Shown here one piece after another: positions 42,472-50,938 of a stretch of 64,000 nucleotides of DNA (positions within the stretch are counted from its first letter, which is position 1; the number at the start of each line of letters is the position of its first letter). The DNA comes from Haladaptatus sp. ZSTT2 (lineage in GTDB: Archaea; Halobacteriota; Halobacteria; Halobacteriales; Halococcaceae). A model generated the notes under the pieces. The model had not been told where the DNA came from. It saw only the letters and a list, made by a program, of their open reading frames with translations, and ran no database searches. A program made the translations under genes and the position numbers. The stretch spans positions 2,356,001-2,420,000 of the forward strand of contig NZ_JBAMHQ010000001.1 in assembly GCF_037081775.1 (NCBI RefSeq), in the 5' to 3' direction.

Positions 42472-42524
42472 TGCGATGCGGGGTTGTGCGGAAGGCTGTG
42501 CGGTGCTGTTGCGGAGGCGGTGCG
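42472..42524 (+). repeat. Helically phased TGCG repeat downstream of pabC
   Basis: TGCG occurs at 42472, 42477, 42487, 42499, 42510 and 42521. The last four spacings are 10-12 bp, close to one helical turn, and most copies continue TGCGG. The array is in the noncoding stretch 42453-42694, which otherwise shows no gene. It could be a binding array, a low-complexity remnant, or chance in GC-rich DNA. Confidence 0.45.
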
Positions 42525-42694
42525 GTTCAGGAACGTCGGCTTTTCCCGGTCACGTGTTTGCGGTCGATTATTCGTGTTCAGGTTCGCTCTCATCCACTCG
42601 CGGTCACTGCTGTGTGGAAGTCACTGATTCTACAATTCTTCTCAGCCACAACGAGAACCACAAACGTTGAACCCACCCTGTCCTAAGCTGACCT

Positions 42695-43111
42695 ATGGAC
42701 GAGGCAAGTCGTATCGCGCCGCTCGCTGACATCCCCACGGACAGCACGCTCCTTTTCACCGCCCGTGAGGGGTTTGACAAGGTCGAAATCATCCTCATCG
42801 AACTCGAAGATGGCGTCGCCGCGTGGCGAAACTACTGCCAGCACTGGACGGACGTGCGCCTCGACAAGGGAAGCGGGGCGTACGTCAGAGACGGCGAAAT
42901 CGTCTGCGAGAAACACGGCGCGTACTTCGAGGGCGACTCCGGGTTGTGTACGCTCGGGCCGTGTGAGGGCGCTGTCCTCAACGACGTGGACGTGACCGTC
43001 GAAGACGGCGACGTGTACCTGACCGACGACCGCTACGAGTTCGAGCACCTCGGACCATCTGGCGAGTACGACCTCTCCTCTGGTGGGCGTATCGATTTCA
43101 CCGGAAATTAG
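42695..43111 (+). CDS. Rieske [2Fe-2S] protein
   Basis: This encodes 138 residues. Cluster ligands are in NYCQHWTDVRLDKGSG (C-x-H) and IVCEKHGAYFEGDSG (C-x-x-H), the spacing of ferredoxin-type Rieske proteins of ring-hydroxylating oxygenases. LGPCEGAVLNDVDVTVEDGD completes the fold. It is soluble, with no signal or membrane helix, so it is not the bc1-type subunit. It probably passes electrons to an unknown partner; no oxygenase is nearby. It converges on the HTH/Zn-ribbon gene by 4 bp. Confidence 0.85.
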   Translation: MDEASRIAPLADIPTDSTLLFTAREGFDKVEIILIELEDGVAAWRNYCQHWTDVRLDKGSGAYVRDGEIVCEKHGAYFEGDSGLCTLGPCEGAVLNDVDVTVEDGDVYLTDDRYEFEHLGPSGEYDLSSGGRIDFTGN

Positions 43112-43404
43112 GTCGCCTCGACGCGGAAGGCTGGTTCGGTCAACCCCTCGTGTTTGCACTCGGGACAGCGTGAGGGGAGGTTTGCGGGGTCGTCGAAGCG
43201 GTCGAACCCACAGCTCTTGCACGCGGGCGGCGCGACGAGGAGCTGTTCGCCGGTTCCGTCGAGCGTTTTTGCGACGTGCTGGATGTGCGAGAGGACGGCG
43301 TGTGGTGTCAGGTCGAGCGCCACGGCGAGTTCGCTCGCGGTTGCGGTTTCGCCACGAAGGTGGTCTGCGATGCGCTGTCGAGTCGTCTGCTCTGCTTCGC
43401 GCAT
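43108..43404 (-). CDS. HTH regulator fused to zinc ribbon (COG3357 type)
   Basis: This encodes 98 residues. The N-terminal winged helix (TTRQRIADHLRGETATASEL, then ALDLTPHAVLSHIQHVAKTL) is followed by a C-terminal zinc ribbon, PACKSCGFDRFDDPANLPSR with CPECKHEGL. This architecture is COG3357, predicted archaeal transcriptional regulators with HTH plus Zn ribbon. Targets are unknown. A 14-bp perfect palindrome covers its own core promoter, suggesting autoregulation. Confidence 0.85.
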   Translation of the reverse strand: MREAEQTTRQRIADHLRGETATASELAVALDLTPHAVLSHIQHVAKTLDGTGEQLLVAPPACKSCGFDRFDDPANLPSRCPECKHEGLTEPAFRVEAT

Positions 43405-43424
43405 ACCCGAGGGTGCGTCCGCCG

Positions 43425-43438
43425 TAAGTAATTACTTA
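43425..43438. promoter_or_regulatory. 14-bp palindrome over the HTH/Zn-ribbon promoter
   Basis: TAAGTAATTACTTA is an exact inverted repeat centred 27 bp upstream of the ATG at 43404, so it also serves as the TATA region on the minus strand. It is a candidate operator for the regulator it precedes. Confidence 0.5.
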
Positions 43439-43603
43439 TTGGCAAGGCGACCCACTGGCGCCACGCCGACCACTTTTATACTTGGCGCGTTGGGCCACGC
43501 TACCAATTCGCGCATCGGCGCTCGGTTTCTCGCCAGTTCAAATGTGCTGACTGTCCGGCCTGAGGCAAAAAGGTCTTAGCCACTCGCTTTGAGTAGTCGA
43601 ACT

Positions 43604-44575
43604 ATGCAAGCAGTCGTTTTGGCTGGTGGGTATGCGACGCGTCTGTGGCCGATTACGAAACATCGACCGAAGATGTTTCTCCCGGTTGGCGAGGAGACGG
43701 TCATCGACCGCATTTTCGAACAACTCGAAGCGGACGACCGCATCGATGAAGTGTTCGTGAGCACGAACGAGCGGTTCGCAGAGGACTTCGAACAGCACCT
43801 CGAAGCGAGCCCGTTCGAAAAACCTCGACTCTCGGTCGAGGACACGACCGCAGAAGACGAGAAGTTCGGCGTCATCGGCGCGCTCGCCCAACTGGTCGAA
43901 CGCGAGGGTATCGACGACGACCTGCTCGTCATCGCCGGTGACAACCTCATCTCGTTTGGCGTGAGCGATTTCATCGACTTCTTCGACGAAAAGCAGAATC
44001 CGGTGCTCGCCGCCTACGACGTGGGGTCGCTCGAACGCGCGAAATCCTACGGCCTCGTGGACTTAGACGGCGACGTTATCGTCGACTTTCAAGAGAAGCC
44101 TGACAACCCAAAGAGCACGCTCGTCTCCATCGCGTGCTACGCCTTCCCCGAGGATTCGATTCTGTTCGATGAGTACCTTGACGCGGACAACAACCCGGAC
44201 GAACCCGGCTGGTTCATCCAGTGGCTGTTCAGCCGCCAGGAAGTGAACGCGTTCACCTTCGAGGGCGCGTGGTACGACATCGGTACGCCAGAGAGCTACC
44301 TCGACGCAGTCGCGTGGTCGCTCGGCGGTGAGAACCTCGTCGCAGAGTCCGCAACCCTCGACAACGTCACGCTTGGCGAAAACGTGCTCATCATGCCGGG
44401 TGCGACGCTCGAAAACGCCGCGGTCGACCAGTCGGTCATCTTCGCCAACGCGACCATCGAAAACTGCGACCTCCGTGAGTGCATCATCGACGAAGAGACG
44501 CACGTCGCAAACGTGAACCTCGCAGGCGCGCTCATCGGCGCGCACACGCACCTGACCAACGGCAACAGCAAGTAG
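43604..44575 (+). CDS. Sugar-phosphate nucleotidyltransferase with left-handed beta-helix
   Basis: This encodes 323 residues. The nucleotidyltransferase domain starts MQAVVLAGGYATRLWPITKH (G-G-x-x-T-R-L-x-P) and has VIAGDNLISFGVSDF with metal-binding Asp and GAWYDIGTPESYLDAV. The C-terminal 80 residues show hexapeptide repeats (ATLDNVTLGENVLIMPGATL). It activates a sugar-1-phosphate to NDP-sugar, likely glucose or mannose, for glycan or S-layer glycosylation. The ATG at 43604 is chosen. TTTTATA at 43472 might drive a longer transcript. Confidence 0.88.
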   Translation: MQAVVLAGGYATRLWPITKHRPKMFLPVGEETVIDRIFEQLEADDRIDEVFVSTNERFAEDFEQHLEASPFEKPRLSVEDTTAEDEKFGVIGALAQLVEREGIDDDLLVIAGDNLISFGVSDFIDFFDEKQNPVLAAYDVGSLERAKSYGLVDLDGDVIVDFQEKPDNPKSTLVSIACYAFPEDSILFDEYLDADNNPDEPGWFIQWLFSRQEVNAFTFEGAWYDIGTPESYLDAVAWSLGGENLVAESATLDNVTLGENVLIMPGATLENAAVDQSVIFANATIENCDLRECIIDEETHVANVNLAGALIGAHTHLTNGNSK

Positions 44576-44576
44576 C

Positions 44577-45626
44577 CTACGTCCACGTCTCTTCGAGCAC
44601 GCGCACCCAGTTTTCAAACGCGATTTTCCGTATCGCTTCCTCACTGAATCCTCGCTCGCCGAGCGCCGCGAACACCGCGGGCATTCCGGTCACGTCGCCC
44701 ACGGCGTCGGGGACGGTCGCGCCGTCGAAATCCGTCCCAATCGCCACGTGTTCGACCCCAATTCGCGCTGCAACGTACTCGATGTGGTCTACGAACGTGG
44801 AAATCGCCGTGTCAGGATTGTTGTCGGCGTCGGCGCGGATGTTCGTCACGCAGAACGTGATACCGACGACGCCGCCCGATTTCTCGACCGTGTCTAACTG
44901 TTCGTCGGTCAGGCTCCGCGTTGTCTCGTTCAAGGCGAACGCGCCGGTGTGGCTCACCACGAGCGGGTCGTCGCTCAGTGCTGCCACGTCGAAAAAGCCC
45001 GCCTCGTTCAGATGCGCGAGGTCAAGGACGATACCGCGGTCGTTGCACGCCCGGACGAGGTCACGCCCGGCGTCGGTAAGTCCGGGACCTGTATCTGGTG
45101 AGTGGGGGTACTGGTAGGGCACGCCGTGGCCGAAGGCGTTCGGCCGACTCCACGTCAGGCCAATCGAGCGGACGCCCGCCGCATAGAGAAAGTCGAGATT
45201 CGACAAGTCCGGTTCGACGGCTTCTGCTCCCTCTAGGTGGACGACGACCGCGAGCGCGTCGTCTGCGAGACAGGCGGTGAGGTCGGCCGTGTCACGCACG
45301 ACGCGAACCGCGCCGTCTGCTTCGGTTTCGAGTCGGTAGAGCCGTTCGAGCACGTCGTAGGTGACCCGATTCGCTCTGCCTGTGTCGATGGCGTCTGCGA
45401 GCGGAACCTCGTAGCCGTCTGCGGTTTCGATGATCTCAGCAGTACCGTCACCGGGGGCGAAAATGGCGAACAAGCCACCCGCGTAGTTCGCGGCGCGGGC
45501 ACGAGGGAGGTCGATGTGGCCGAGTTCAGATGCCTCGAAAAACGAGCGGCCCTGTCCGCGTTCGGGGAGGTGGAGGTGCAACAGCGTGTCGTTGTGTCCG
45601 TCGAAAAAGAGCGGGGGGTGGGTCAT
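44577..45626 (-). CDS. Membrane-dipeptidase-family metallopeptidase
   Basis: This 349-residue protein has the peptidase M19 barrel. Metal ligands appear in FFDGHNDTLLHLH (H-x-D), VVVHLEGAEAVEPDL (Glu bridging the two zinc ions), IVLDLAHLNEAG, LVVSHTGAFAL and IGTDFDGATVP. ATRxL-like TRSLTDEQL follows. It hydrolyses dipeptides; despite the family name no signal peptide or anchor is visible, so it is cytoplasmic. It lies 8 bp downstream of the diphthamide ligase gene, probably one operon. Confidence 0.9.
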   Translation of the reverse strand: MTHPPLFFDGHNDTLLHLHLPERGQGRSFFEASELGHIDLPRARAANYAGGLFAIFAPGDGTAEIIETADGYEVPLADAIDTGRANRVTYDVLERLYRLETEADGAVRVVRDTADLTACLADDALAVVVHLEGAEAVEPDLSNLDFLYAAGVRSIGLTWSRPNAFGHGVPYQYPHSPDTGPGLTDAGRDLVRACNDRGIVLDLAHLNEAGFFDVAALSDDPLVVSHTGAFALNETTRSLTDEQLDTVEKSGGVVGITFCVTNIRADADNNPDTAISTFVDHIEYVAARIGVEHVAIGTDFDGATVPDAVGDVTGMPAVFAALGERGFSEEAIRKIAFENWVRVLEETWT

Positions 45627-45634
45627 AGGAAGCT

Positions 45635-46369
45635 TCAGGTATCGCTCGGTTCGAGTCTTGCGTCCGTCACGTGAATCCGCCCGCGCGTGCCCTCCCATTC
45701 GGTTTCGTAGTCGAGCGCGATTCGTCGGTGCATGTGTGGGCCGTCCACGACGAACGTTTCGAACTCGCCTCCTTCTCCCAGAATGTGGACGCCATATTCG
45801 TCGTTGAGGTCGCGGAGTTCTGCAAGTGAGTCGGCGTCTAAGGTGCGCCCGAGCCACGACTCGTCGAGGCCGTAGGCGGCGACTTGGATGATTTTGATTT
45901 CGAAGCCCGCCTCAAACATCTCCGCGGCGAGTTCCTCGGGGTCGCGCTGCCAGAGCGGGGCGAACAGTTCGATGCCGAGACGGTCGCACATCGCTTGAAT
46001 CCGGCTCGTTTGGAACTCGGATTGGATGGCTCCGGCGGTGACGCCAACGATGTTCTCTTCTTCCAGCAACTCGCGGAGTGCGGCTTCGAGTGGTTCGAGT
46101 TCGGCGTCTCCTTGCTCGCCGGATGCGTCGGCCGATTCTGCGCCGAGGTCGCCCGGATGCACGTCGATGAGGGGGATGCCGATGCTCTCTGCGGCGAGGG
46201 TTGCGAGGTTCGTCGCCGGAACGTGGTACATGTAGGAGTCGCCTTCGGGGTGAACGGTGAGGAGGTGAGAGACGGGCAGGCCTTCTTCGAGTGCCCGATA
46301 GAGCGCCCACGAAGAGTCCTTGCCGCCCGAAAAGAGGCTGACCCACGTGCCGTCTGCGTCGTCTGCCAT
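45635..46369 (-). CDS. Diphthine--ammonia ligase (PP-loop ATPase)
   Basis: This encodes 244 residues. The PP-loop is WVSLFSGGKDSSWALYRALE. Next come GVTAGAIQSEFQTSRIQAMC and PLWQRDPEELAAEMFEAGFE, and the C-terminal GEGGEFETFVVDGPHMHRRI. This is the COG2102/DPH6 family that amidates diphthine to diphthamide on elongation factor 2 in an ATP-dependent last step. It is upstream of the dipeptidase gene. Confidence 0.9.
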   Translation of the reverse strand: MADDADGTWVSLFSGGKDSSWALYRALEEGLPVSHLLTVHPEGDSYMYHVPATNLATLAAESIGIPLIDVHPGDLGAESADASGEQGDAELEPLEAALRELLEEENIVGVTAGAIQSEFQTSRIQAMCDRLGIELFAPLWQRDPEELAAEMFEAGFEIKIIQVAAYGLDESWLGRTLDADSLAELRDLNDEYGVHILGEGGEFETFVVDGPHMHRRIALDYETEWEGTRGRIHVTDARLEPSDT

Positions 46370-46408
46370 ACTCGCTGTTCGCGGCGGGGGGATTTACACG
46401 CCGCGGAC

Positions 46409-47545
46409 TCACTCGGGGAGTTCGTCGCGGATAGACCCACCCGTGACGTAGGAGGTGAGGCGGACGCCGACGAGGCTGATGAGCACGCCCACGATGACGA
46501 ACGCGGCGAGGCGCGTTCCCGTCGAAAGGGTGAATCCAGCGACGGAGACTGCGCCGAATTCGAGCGCAGGGACGGTAAACTGGCCGATGATGCCTGCACG
46601 TTCTAAGAAGTAGGCCGAAAAGCCGCGGATGACGAGGCCAACCGCGACCACGCCGAAGGGGAGGTTCATGTACGAAGAGCGGATGGCGTCTTCGCGAATC
46701 GATTCGTCAATGAGCCGCCCCGTACTCGCGGTGAGCGCGGCCATCGCAAGCCATGGGACGCTGTCGAAGATGAACAGCATGGCGAGGACGAACACGGCGT
46801 CGGTCGCTTCCAAACTGGAGACGCCAATCGCGCCCGCGAACACGCCGACGAGGGCGAGTCCGGCGGCGACGACGTAGGTCACAATCGACACCTGTCCGGA
46901 GTAGAGCGCATCGCGGACGCCCGAGGCGAACGTCGAGATGGCGTCGTCTACGCCGAGGCCTTTGTACAGCAAGAACACGCCAATGACGGCGGTGATGGCG
47001 GCGATAGCGACCGCCGGACTGTCTGCGAGCAACAACAAGACGGGAAAGACGAGCAGACCCGCCCCGATGGGGACGAGAATCGTTTGTCTGAGTTCTTCGT
47101 CCGCGAGGAACTGCTTGAGCAGGTAGTACGTCGATTCTAAGTCGCGCGCTTGTCGGACGACGACGCGGTCGACCGCATCGACGCGCACACGGCTTTCGAT
47201 GATGGGGACGAGCCGTTCGTCTTCGGTGCTGTCGATGACGACGACAGCGGAATCGGGGTCGTAGCGGTCGATGAGCTGGTCGAGTTGGCGGGCAACCGCC
47301 CGGTCTGCGCTCACGGCGTCGCCCGCCCCAGAGACGACGGCGACGACGGCGTCTTCGTCGGTATCCCGCAGGTCGCGGGTGACGCGCAGCGCTTCGAGCA
47401 GACAGTTGACATGGCTGTCTTCGGGGTCTGCAAGTCCCACTTCGGTGACGAGCGAGGCGACCGATTCCCACCCGGAAACCGGCGTGTCGATGCCGGTCTG
47501 TGGGATGACGTCGCCGCGGTCGACACAGACGACCAGCGTTGTCAC
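46409..47545 (-). CDS. DUF373 family membrane protein
   Basis: This encodes 378 residues from a GTG start. The soluble N-terminal 130 residues (LVVCVDRGDVIPQTGIDTPV; VVAVVSGAGDAVSADRAVAR) resemble a Rossmann-like sensor. They are followed by at least six membrane helices from about residue 155 (LVPIGAGLLVFPVLLLLADS) to the C-terminus. DUF373 proteins are archaeal and of unknown function. It lies 36 bp downstream of the S49 peptidase gene on the same strand, so co-transcription is likely. Confidence 0.9.
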   Translation of the reverse strand: MTTLVVCVDRGDVIPQTGIDTPVSGWESVASLVTEVGLADPEDSHVNCLLEALRVTRDLRDTDEDAVVAVVSGAGDAVSADRAVARQLDQLIDRYDPDSAVVVIDSTEDERLVPIIESRVRVDAVDRVVVRQARDLESTYYLLKQFLADEELRQTILVPIGAGLLVFPVLLLLADSPAVAIAAITAVIGVFLLYKGLGVDDAISTFASGVRDALYSGQVSIVTYVVAAGLALVGVFAGAIGVSSLEATDAVFVLAMLFIFDSVPWLAMAALTASTGRLIDESIREDAIRSSYMNLPFGVVAVGLVIRGFSAYFLERAGIIGQFTVPALEFGAVSVAGFTLSTGTRLAAFVIVGVLISLVGVRLTSYVTGGSIRDELPE

Positions 47546-47581
47546 GGTAAAAGCCAGACGCCGGTCGAATAAAAAACCTCC

Positions 47582-48604
47582 CTACAGTCGAATGTTCATC
47601 TCGCTCGACTCGCCCTCGCGGGTGAGCACGCGCCCGACGCCCGACCCAGCCGCGAAGGCGATGCGTTCGACGCCGAGGCTGAAGCGTTCGGTGAGGCTGC
47701 GTTGGGGGACGAACTCCACGACCGACACCGACGGCAGGCCGAGCAGCTCTGCGACCCGGTCTTCGACGCTCTCGCGCGTTCCGAGCGCGTCAACCAGCCC
47801 GAGGTCCACTGCTTCCTCACCGAGGTACACTTTGGCCTCGGTCGCCCGAACCTCTGACTCAGAGAGGTCTCGCGCCTCGGTCACCCGCGTGACGAAGTGG
47901 TCGTAGAGGTCGTCGATGATGCCCTGTAAGTAGTCGCGTTCTGCGTCAGACACCTCTTTGAGCGGCGTGCCCGCGTCCTTGAACTTGCCCGCGGCGAAAC
48001 GCTCGTAGGAGAGGCCGAGTTTGTCGGCCAGTTCGGTCGCGTTCACGCGCGAGCCAATGACGCCAATCGAGCCGACAATGGTCGCCTCGCGTGCCCAGAG
48101 TTCGTCGCAACCGGAGGCAATCCAGTACCCCCCGCTCGCGCACACGTCGGTCGCGTAGGCGACGGTCGGTCCCTCAAAGCGTTCGACGGCGAGCCGGATG
48201 TCGTCGCTCGGGACGACTTCACCGCCGGGCGTGTTCAGCCGGACGATGAGCGCAGAGACGTTCCCGTCGTCGTTTGCGGCGTCGATTTGCTCGACGACTT
48301 GGTCTGCGTGTGCGCCACCCGGCGTGGAGGGAAAGCGCCCGCCGCCATCGCGGCTGATGGGGCCTTCGACGGCGACTTCCGCGACGTTGTAGCCGGGGAA
48401 TCGAGATTGGGCGACCCGCGAGGCAAAGCGAAGGCCGAGAATCACGGTGGCAATCGTCAGGAGAACGCCGAGCAAGATTGCGAGCGAGCCATCCGGGATG
48501 GTGACGAACGCCCACCATCCGGCGAACAATGCGACAATCGCGCCGACTGCGAGAATGAGAATCCGACCGATAGTCTGTCGTCGGTCAGTTTGGTCAGCTG
48601 CCAT
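47582..48604 (-). CDS. sppA: S49-family signal peptide peptidase (SppA)
   Basis: This encodes 340 residues. Two N-terminal membrane helices (LILAVGAIVALFAGWWAFV; LAILLGVLLTIATVILGL) are followed by an extracytoplasmic protease domain. VSALIVRLNTPGGEVVPSDD leads to the Ser nucleophile in VCASGGYWIASGCDELWA. The general-base Lys is likely in ERFAAGKFKDAGTPL. It degrades signal peptides left in the membrane after secretion. It probably forms an operon with the DUF373 gene downstream. Confidence 0.9.
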   Translation of the reverse strand: MAADQTDRRQTIGRILILAVGAIVALFAGWWAFVTIPDGSLAILLGVLLTIATVILGLRFASRVAQSRFPGYNVAEVAVEGPISRDGGGRFPSTPGGAHADQVVEQIDAANDDGNVSALIVRLNTPGGEVVPSDDIRLAVERFEGPTVAYATDVCASGGYWIASGCDELWAREATIVGSIGVIGSRVNATELADKLGLSYERFAAGKFKDAGTPLKEVSDAERDYLQGIIDDLYDHFVTRVTEARDLSESEVRATEAKVYLGEEAVDLGLVDALGTRESVEDRVAELLGLPSVSVVEFVPQRSLTERFSLGVERIAFAAGSGVGRVLTREGESSEMNIRL

Positions 48605-48707
48605 GTCTCTCGGGTGGTGACACGCAGAGAAAAGCCTTTAGCCGATTTTCGAGACAGCGGCGTCGCTCAGGCCTGCTGAGAAAACTGAAAAACGCGGCGT
48701 ACCGAAC

Positions 48708-49598
48708 TTAGAGCATTCCGGTCTTCTGGAGCTTCATGAGGTCCTCGGTGTCGAGGGTTTCGCCGTCCTTGAAGCGCTGGTAGATCTCCTCGGCTTCTGC
48801 CTTGGCTTCCTCGCGCTTCTCCTCGCGGGCGGAGCGGCGCTCTTTCTCCTCTGCCTTGTCCATCTCGCGGAGGCGCTTTTGGACGCGCACGAAGTCGTTG
48901 TGGTGCTGGTCTGCGGCTTCCTGTGCCTCAACGAACTTCTCGTGCATGTCGTCTGCCTTGTCACGGATGTCGTCGGCCTCGCGGTAGGCCTCGATCATCT
49001 CGTTGTGGTGCTGTTGGGCCTTGTCAGCGAGCTCCGTCACTTCCTGGTGGTGCTGGCTGGCTTCGGCGCGCACTTCTTCGGCTTCGGCGACGAGTTCTTC
49101 GAGGTTGTCGTTGTCGTCGAGTTTCTCCTTGCGGCTCAGATACTCCTCGCGCTTGTTCTCGATTTTCTCGATGAGCTCGCGTTCGTCTTCGGTCGAAAGG
49201 ACTTCGGTCTGCTGTTTGAATTCGAGTTGCTCAATTTCCTTTTTGAGCTCCTCAAGGCCCTTTCCCTGGTCAAGTTCGAGGTCGGACTTCATCGATTCGA
49301 CCTTCTCGAACAGCTCGTTTGCCTGCGCGTTGAGCTCGTTGCGGAGCTTCTTGTGCTCCTGGACTTGCTCGTTCAGCGAGTCGCGCTGTTCGCGGTGTTC
49401 TTGGGCCTTGTCGACGGCTTCACGCGTCTGTGCGTTGAGTTCGTCGCGCTTGCCTGCGCGCTCTGAAGCCATCTGGTTCAGCTCGTTCCGTCGGTCGCGG
49501 AGCTGTCCAGCGAGTTTGATTAGTTGGCCTTTAGAATCAGTTGCGAGGTCGTCTTCTGTCAGTTCGATGTTTTTAGTCTGGTCTAGCGTTTGTACCAT
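48708..49598 (-). CDS. Long coiled-coil protein (COG1340/DUF7121-like)
   Basis: This 296-residue protein is almost continuous coiled coil between residues 20 and 270: GQLIKLAGQLRDRRNELNQM, then KRDELNAQTREAVDKAQEHR and DIRDKADDMHEKFVEAQEAA. A C-terminal helix-turn reads DGETLDTEDLMKLQKTGML. It belongs to COG1340 by pattern; from memory DUF7121 in haloarchaea. Function unknown, with structural or ribosome/DNA-related roles proposed for similar proteins. A minus-strand TATA-like box at 49752 implies a leader of about 130 bases. Confidence 0.8.
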   Translation of the reverse strand: MVQTLDQTKNIELTEDDLATDSKGQLIKLAGQLRDRRNELNQMASERAGKRDELNAQTREAVDKAQEHREQRDSLNEQVQEHKKLRNELNAQANELFEKVESMKSDLELDQGKGLEELKKEIEQLEFKQQTEVLSTEDERELIEKIENKREEYLSRKEKLDDNDNLEELVAEAEEVRAEASQHHQEVTELADKAQQHHNEMIEAYREADDIRDKADDMHEKFVEAQEAADQHHNDFVRVQKRLREMDKAEEKERRSAREEKREEAKAEAEEIYQRFKDGETLDTEDLMKLQKTGML

Positions 49599-49751
49599 AG
49601 TTAACTCACGATTCCATTACCGCACCGGCGCGGGGCAGTTGCCACTCAGTGGGGATGATAAGCAGCCGATAACACGTTGTCCCTGTCATTCTGCGTGCGA
49701 TACTGCCAAACGCCGGTGGCGTTCTGGTACTCGGTAATACCTCCTCCGACC

Positions 49752-49760
49752 ATATAAAGA
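49752..49760 (-). promoter_or_regulatory. TATA-like box for the coiled-coil gene
   Basis: Read on the minus strand this is CTTTATATG. A start about 25 bp downstream (near 49728) would give a leader of roughly 130 bases, containing the AACGCC/GGCGTT hairpin. Confidence 0.35.
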
Positions 49761-50148
49761 TTGTGCATTCTATGAGCTATGTAATCACGTAACAATCGCA
49801 AGACGGGGCCACGATAAGCTGTAGCATGCCATGAAAATAGTATTTAAACAACTCGCGGCAATCCATGCCACGTTAAGGCATACAAAAACCAGACTGTCTG
49901 GTTCAACCCCCCATATGGCCCCTGCGGAGGCATCCGATTTGTGGCATCCAATACGTTCGACTCGTGTATCGAACCCTCCCTACCCGGGCGTCGAATGTTC
50001 TCCGCTTATCGAGCGGTTAGTTACCCCTCATCAATAGCGAGGAGTTCCACACGTATACACGTGATACCTAAACAGATAGAGTTCGGCCGAAATCGACAGC
50101 AACCCGGACGCTCTCTCATACTTTCACTTTCACTCCGCACACGGGTCG

Positions 50149-50156
50149 ATTTAACA
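50149..50156 (+). promoter_or_regulatory. TATA-like element for the small Cys protein gene
   Basis: ATTTAACA is centred 28-29 bp upstream of the ATG at 50181. Confidence 0.5.
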
Positions 50157-50180
50157 GTGGTCGGGGGTGTTCTCGCAGAC

Positions 50181-50333
50181 ATGCTCGAAAAACTCACCTG
50201 CACCTGCGAGAACCCCGAGTGTGGTCGGACGCTCCACGAAGACCGGCTCATGCTCTCGATGCGTACCGACGTGGGCGAGCGCCGCGCCTACGAGTGTGCG
50301 TGTGGTGCAGTGACCGTGACCGTCGTGCGATAG
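50181..50333 (+). CDS. Small cysteine-rich protein, putative zinc binder
   Basis: This encodes 50 residues: MLEKLTCTCENPECGRTLHE then LMLSMRTDVGERRAYECACG and a hydrophobic end. The cysteines form CxC...C and CxC groups, suitable for one zinc ion. A TATA-like element 28 bp upstream supports the ATG, although the frame is open to 49941. No family is recognised with confidence; it resembles the many short zinc-finger proteins of haloarchaea. It is followed by the DUF371 gene, which has its own TATA. Confidence 0.6.
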   Translation: MLEKLTCTCENPECGRTLHEDRLMLSMRTDVGERRAYECACGAVTVTVVR

Positions 50334-50443
50334 GCTCGTCGCACGCAGACTTCCAGCCGTGCCAGCCGTCGGCCACAGCAGCTCGCCACGGCGGTCTCAC
50401 AGCCCTGTTCGCGCTTCCGACGTGCACCGTCGATGGTGACTCG

Positions 50444-50449
50444 TATATG
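50444..50449 (+). promoter_or_regulatory. TATA-like element for the DUF371 gene
   Basis: TATATG is centred about 25 bp upstream of the ATG at 50471, which fixes that start within a longer open frame. Confidence 0.5.
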
Positions 50450-50470
50450 CGACCCCCTATTAGCGGGGCC

Positions 50471-50884
50471 ATGGACGAAGTTGTACGCGCCCACGGGCAC
50501 GAAAACGTGTTAGGACACCATTCTTCGACGTTCGAACTCACGAGCGACGACTTCCTCACGCCTGCAGGCGACTGCATTCTCGGTATCGAAGCCGACCGCG
50601 TTCCGGCCGATTTCGCAGACGCATTCGTCGAGGCGTGTCAGTCCACAGACGCCACGCTCACCGCCACCCTCGAAGTCGGTGACCTGACCGAAACCGTCAC
50701 CGGCCGTGGCCACCCCGACATGACCTTCGAGAACGAGCGCAGCCTCGTCTTCCGGACGAGCGAGTACGTGGACGATCGCACCGTCATGGTCGGCGCGGAC
50801 AAAGCCGCCGAGGATATCGACCGCGACCTCATCGCCGCACTCGCAGCCGGTGAAGCCTGCACGCTCACGCTCTCTGTCGAATAG
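50471..50884 (+). CDS. DUF371 family protein
   Basis: This encodes 137 residues. The family's opening is clear: VVRAHGHENVLGHHSSTFEL with several His residues, TPAGDCILGIEADRVPADFA, and RGHPDMTFENERSLVFRTSE. VMVGADKAAEDIDRDLIAAL follows. DUF371 is an archaeal family of unknown function whose conserved His, Glu and Asp residues suggest a metal or nucleotide site. The start is set by the TATA-like element at 50444. Confidence 0.9.
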   Translation: MDEVVRAHGHENVLGHHSSTFELTSDDFLTPAGDCILGIEADRVPADFADAFVEACQSTDATLTATLEVGDLTETVTGRGHPDMTFENERSLVFRTSEYVDDRTVMVGADKAAEDIDRDLIAALAAGEACTLTLSVE

Positions 50885-50938
50885 ACGTTCGCATTCGCAA
50901 CCAGTAGAAACAATTCTCTTGCGCGCCTATGGATGGCT

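Larger units (their letters stand above)
49599..50180. other. 582-bp noncoding region with several promoter-like elements and palindromes
   Basis: No convincing gene is seen; reading frames here are short and not protein-like. It is more AT-rich than the flanks. Promoter-like sites are CATATAAAG (49752, usable on the minus strand) and TATTTAAA (49841). Inverted repeats are AACGCC/GGCGTT (49709-49723) and AACCAGACTGTCTGGTT (49887-49903). It is the longest gene-free stretch in the window and may hold a regulatory RNA or long leaders. Confidence 0.4.

Noticed and set aside
42476-42670. 64-codon frame after pabC
   Set aside because: Cys/Arg/Ser-rich low-complexity translation generated by the TGCG array; no family resemblance and weak coding bias.
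49958-49976. tRNA-like T-arm (stem ATACG/CGTGT with loop TTCGACT)
   Set aside because: No matching acceptor stem, anticodon arm or D-arm could be found within tRNA distance on either side.
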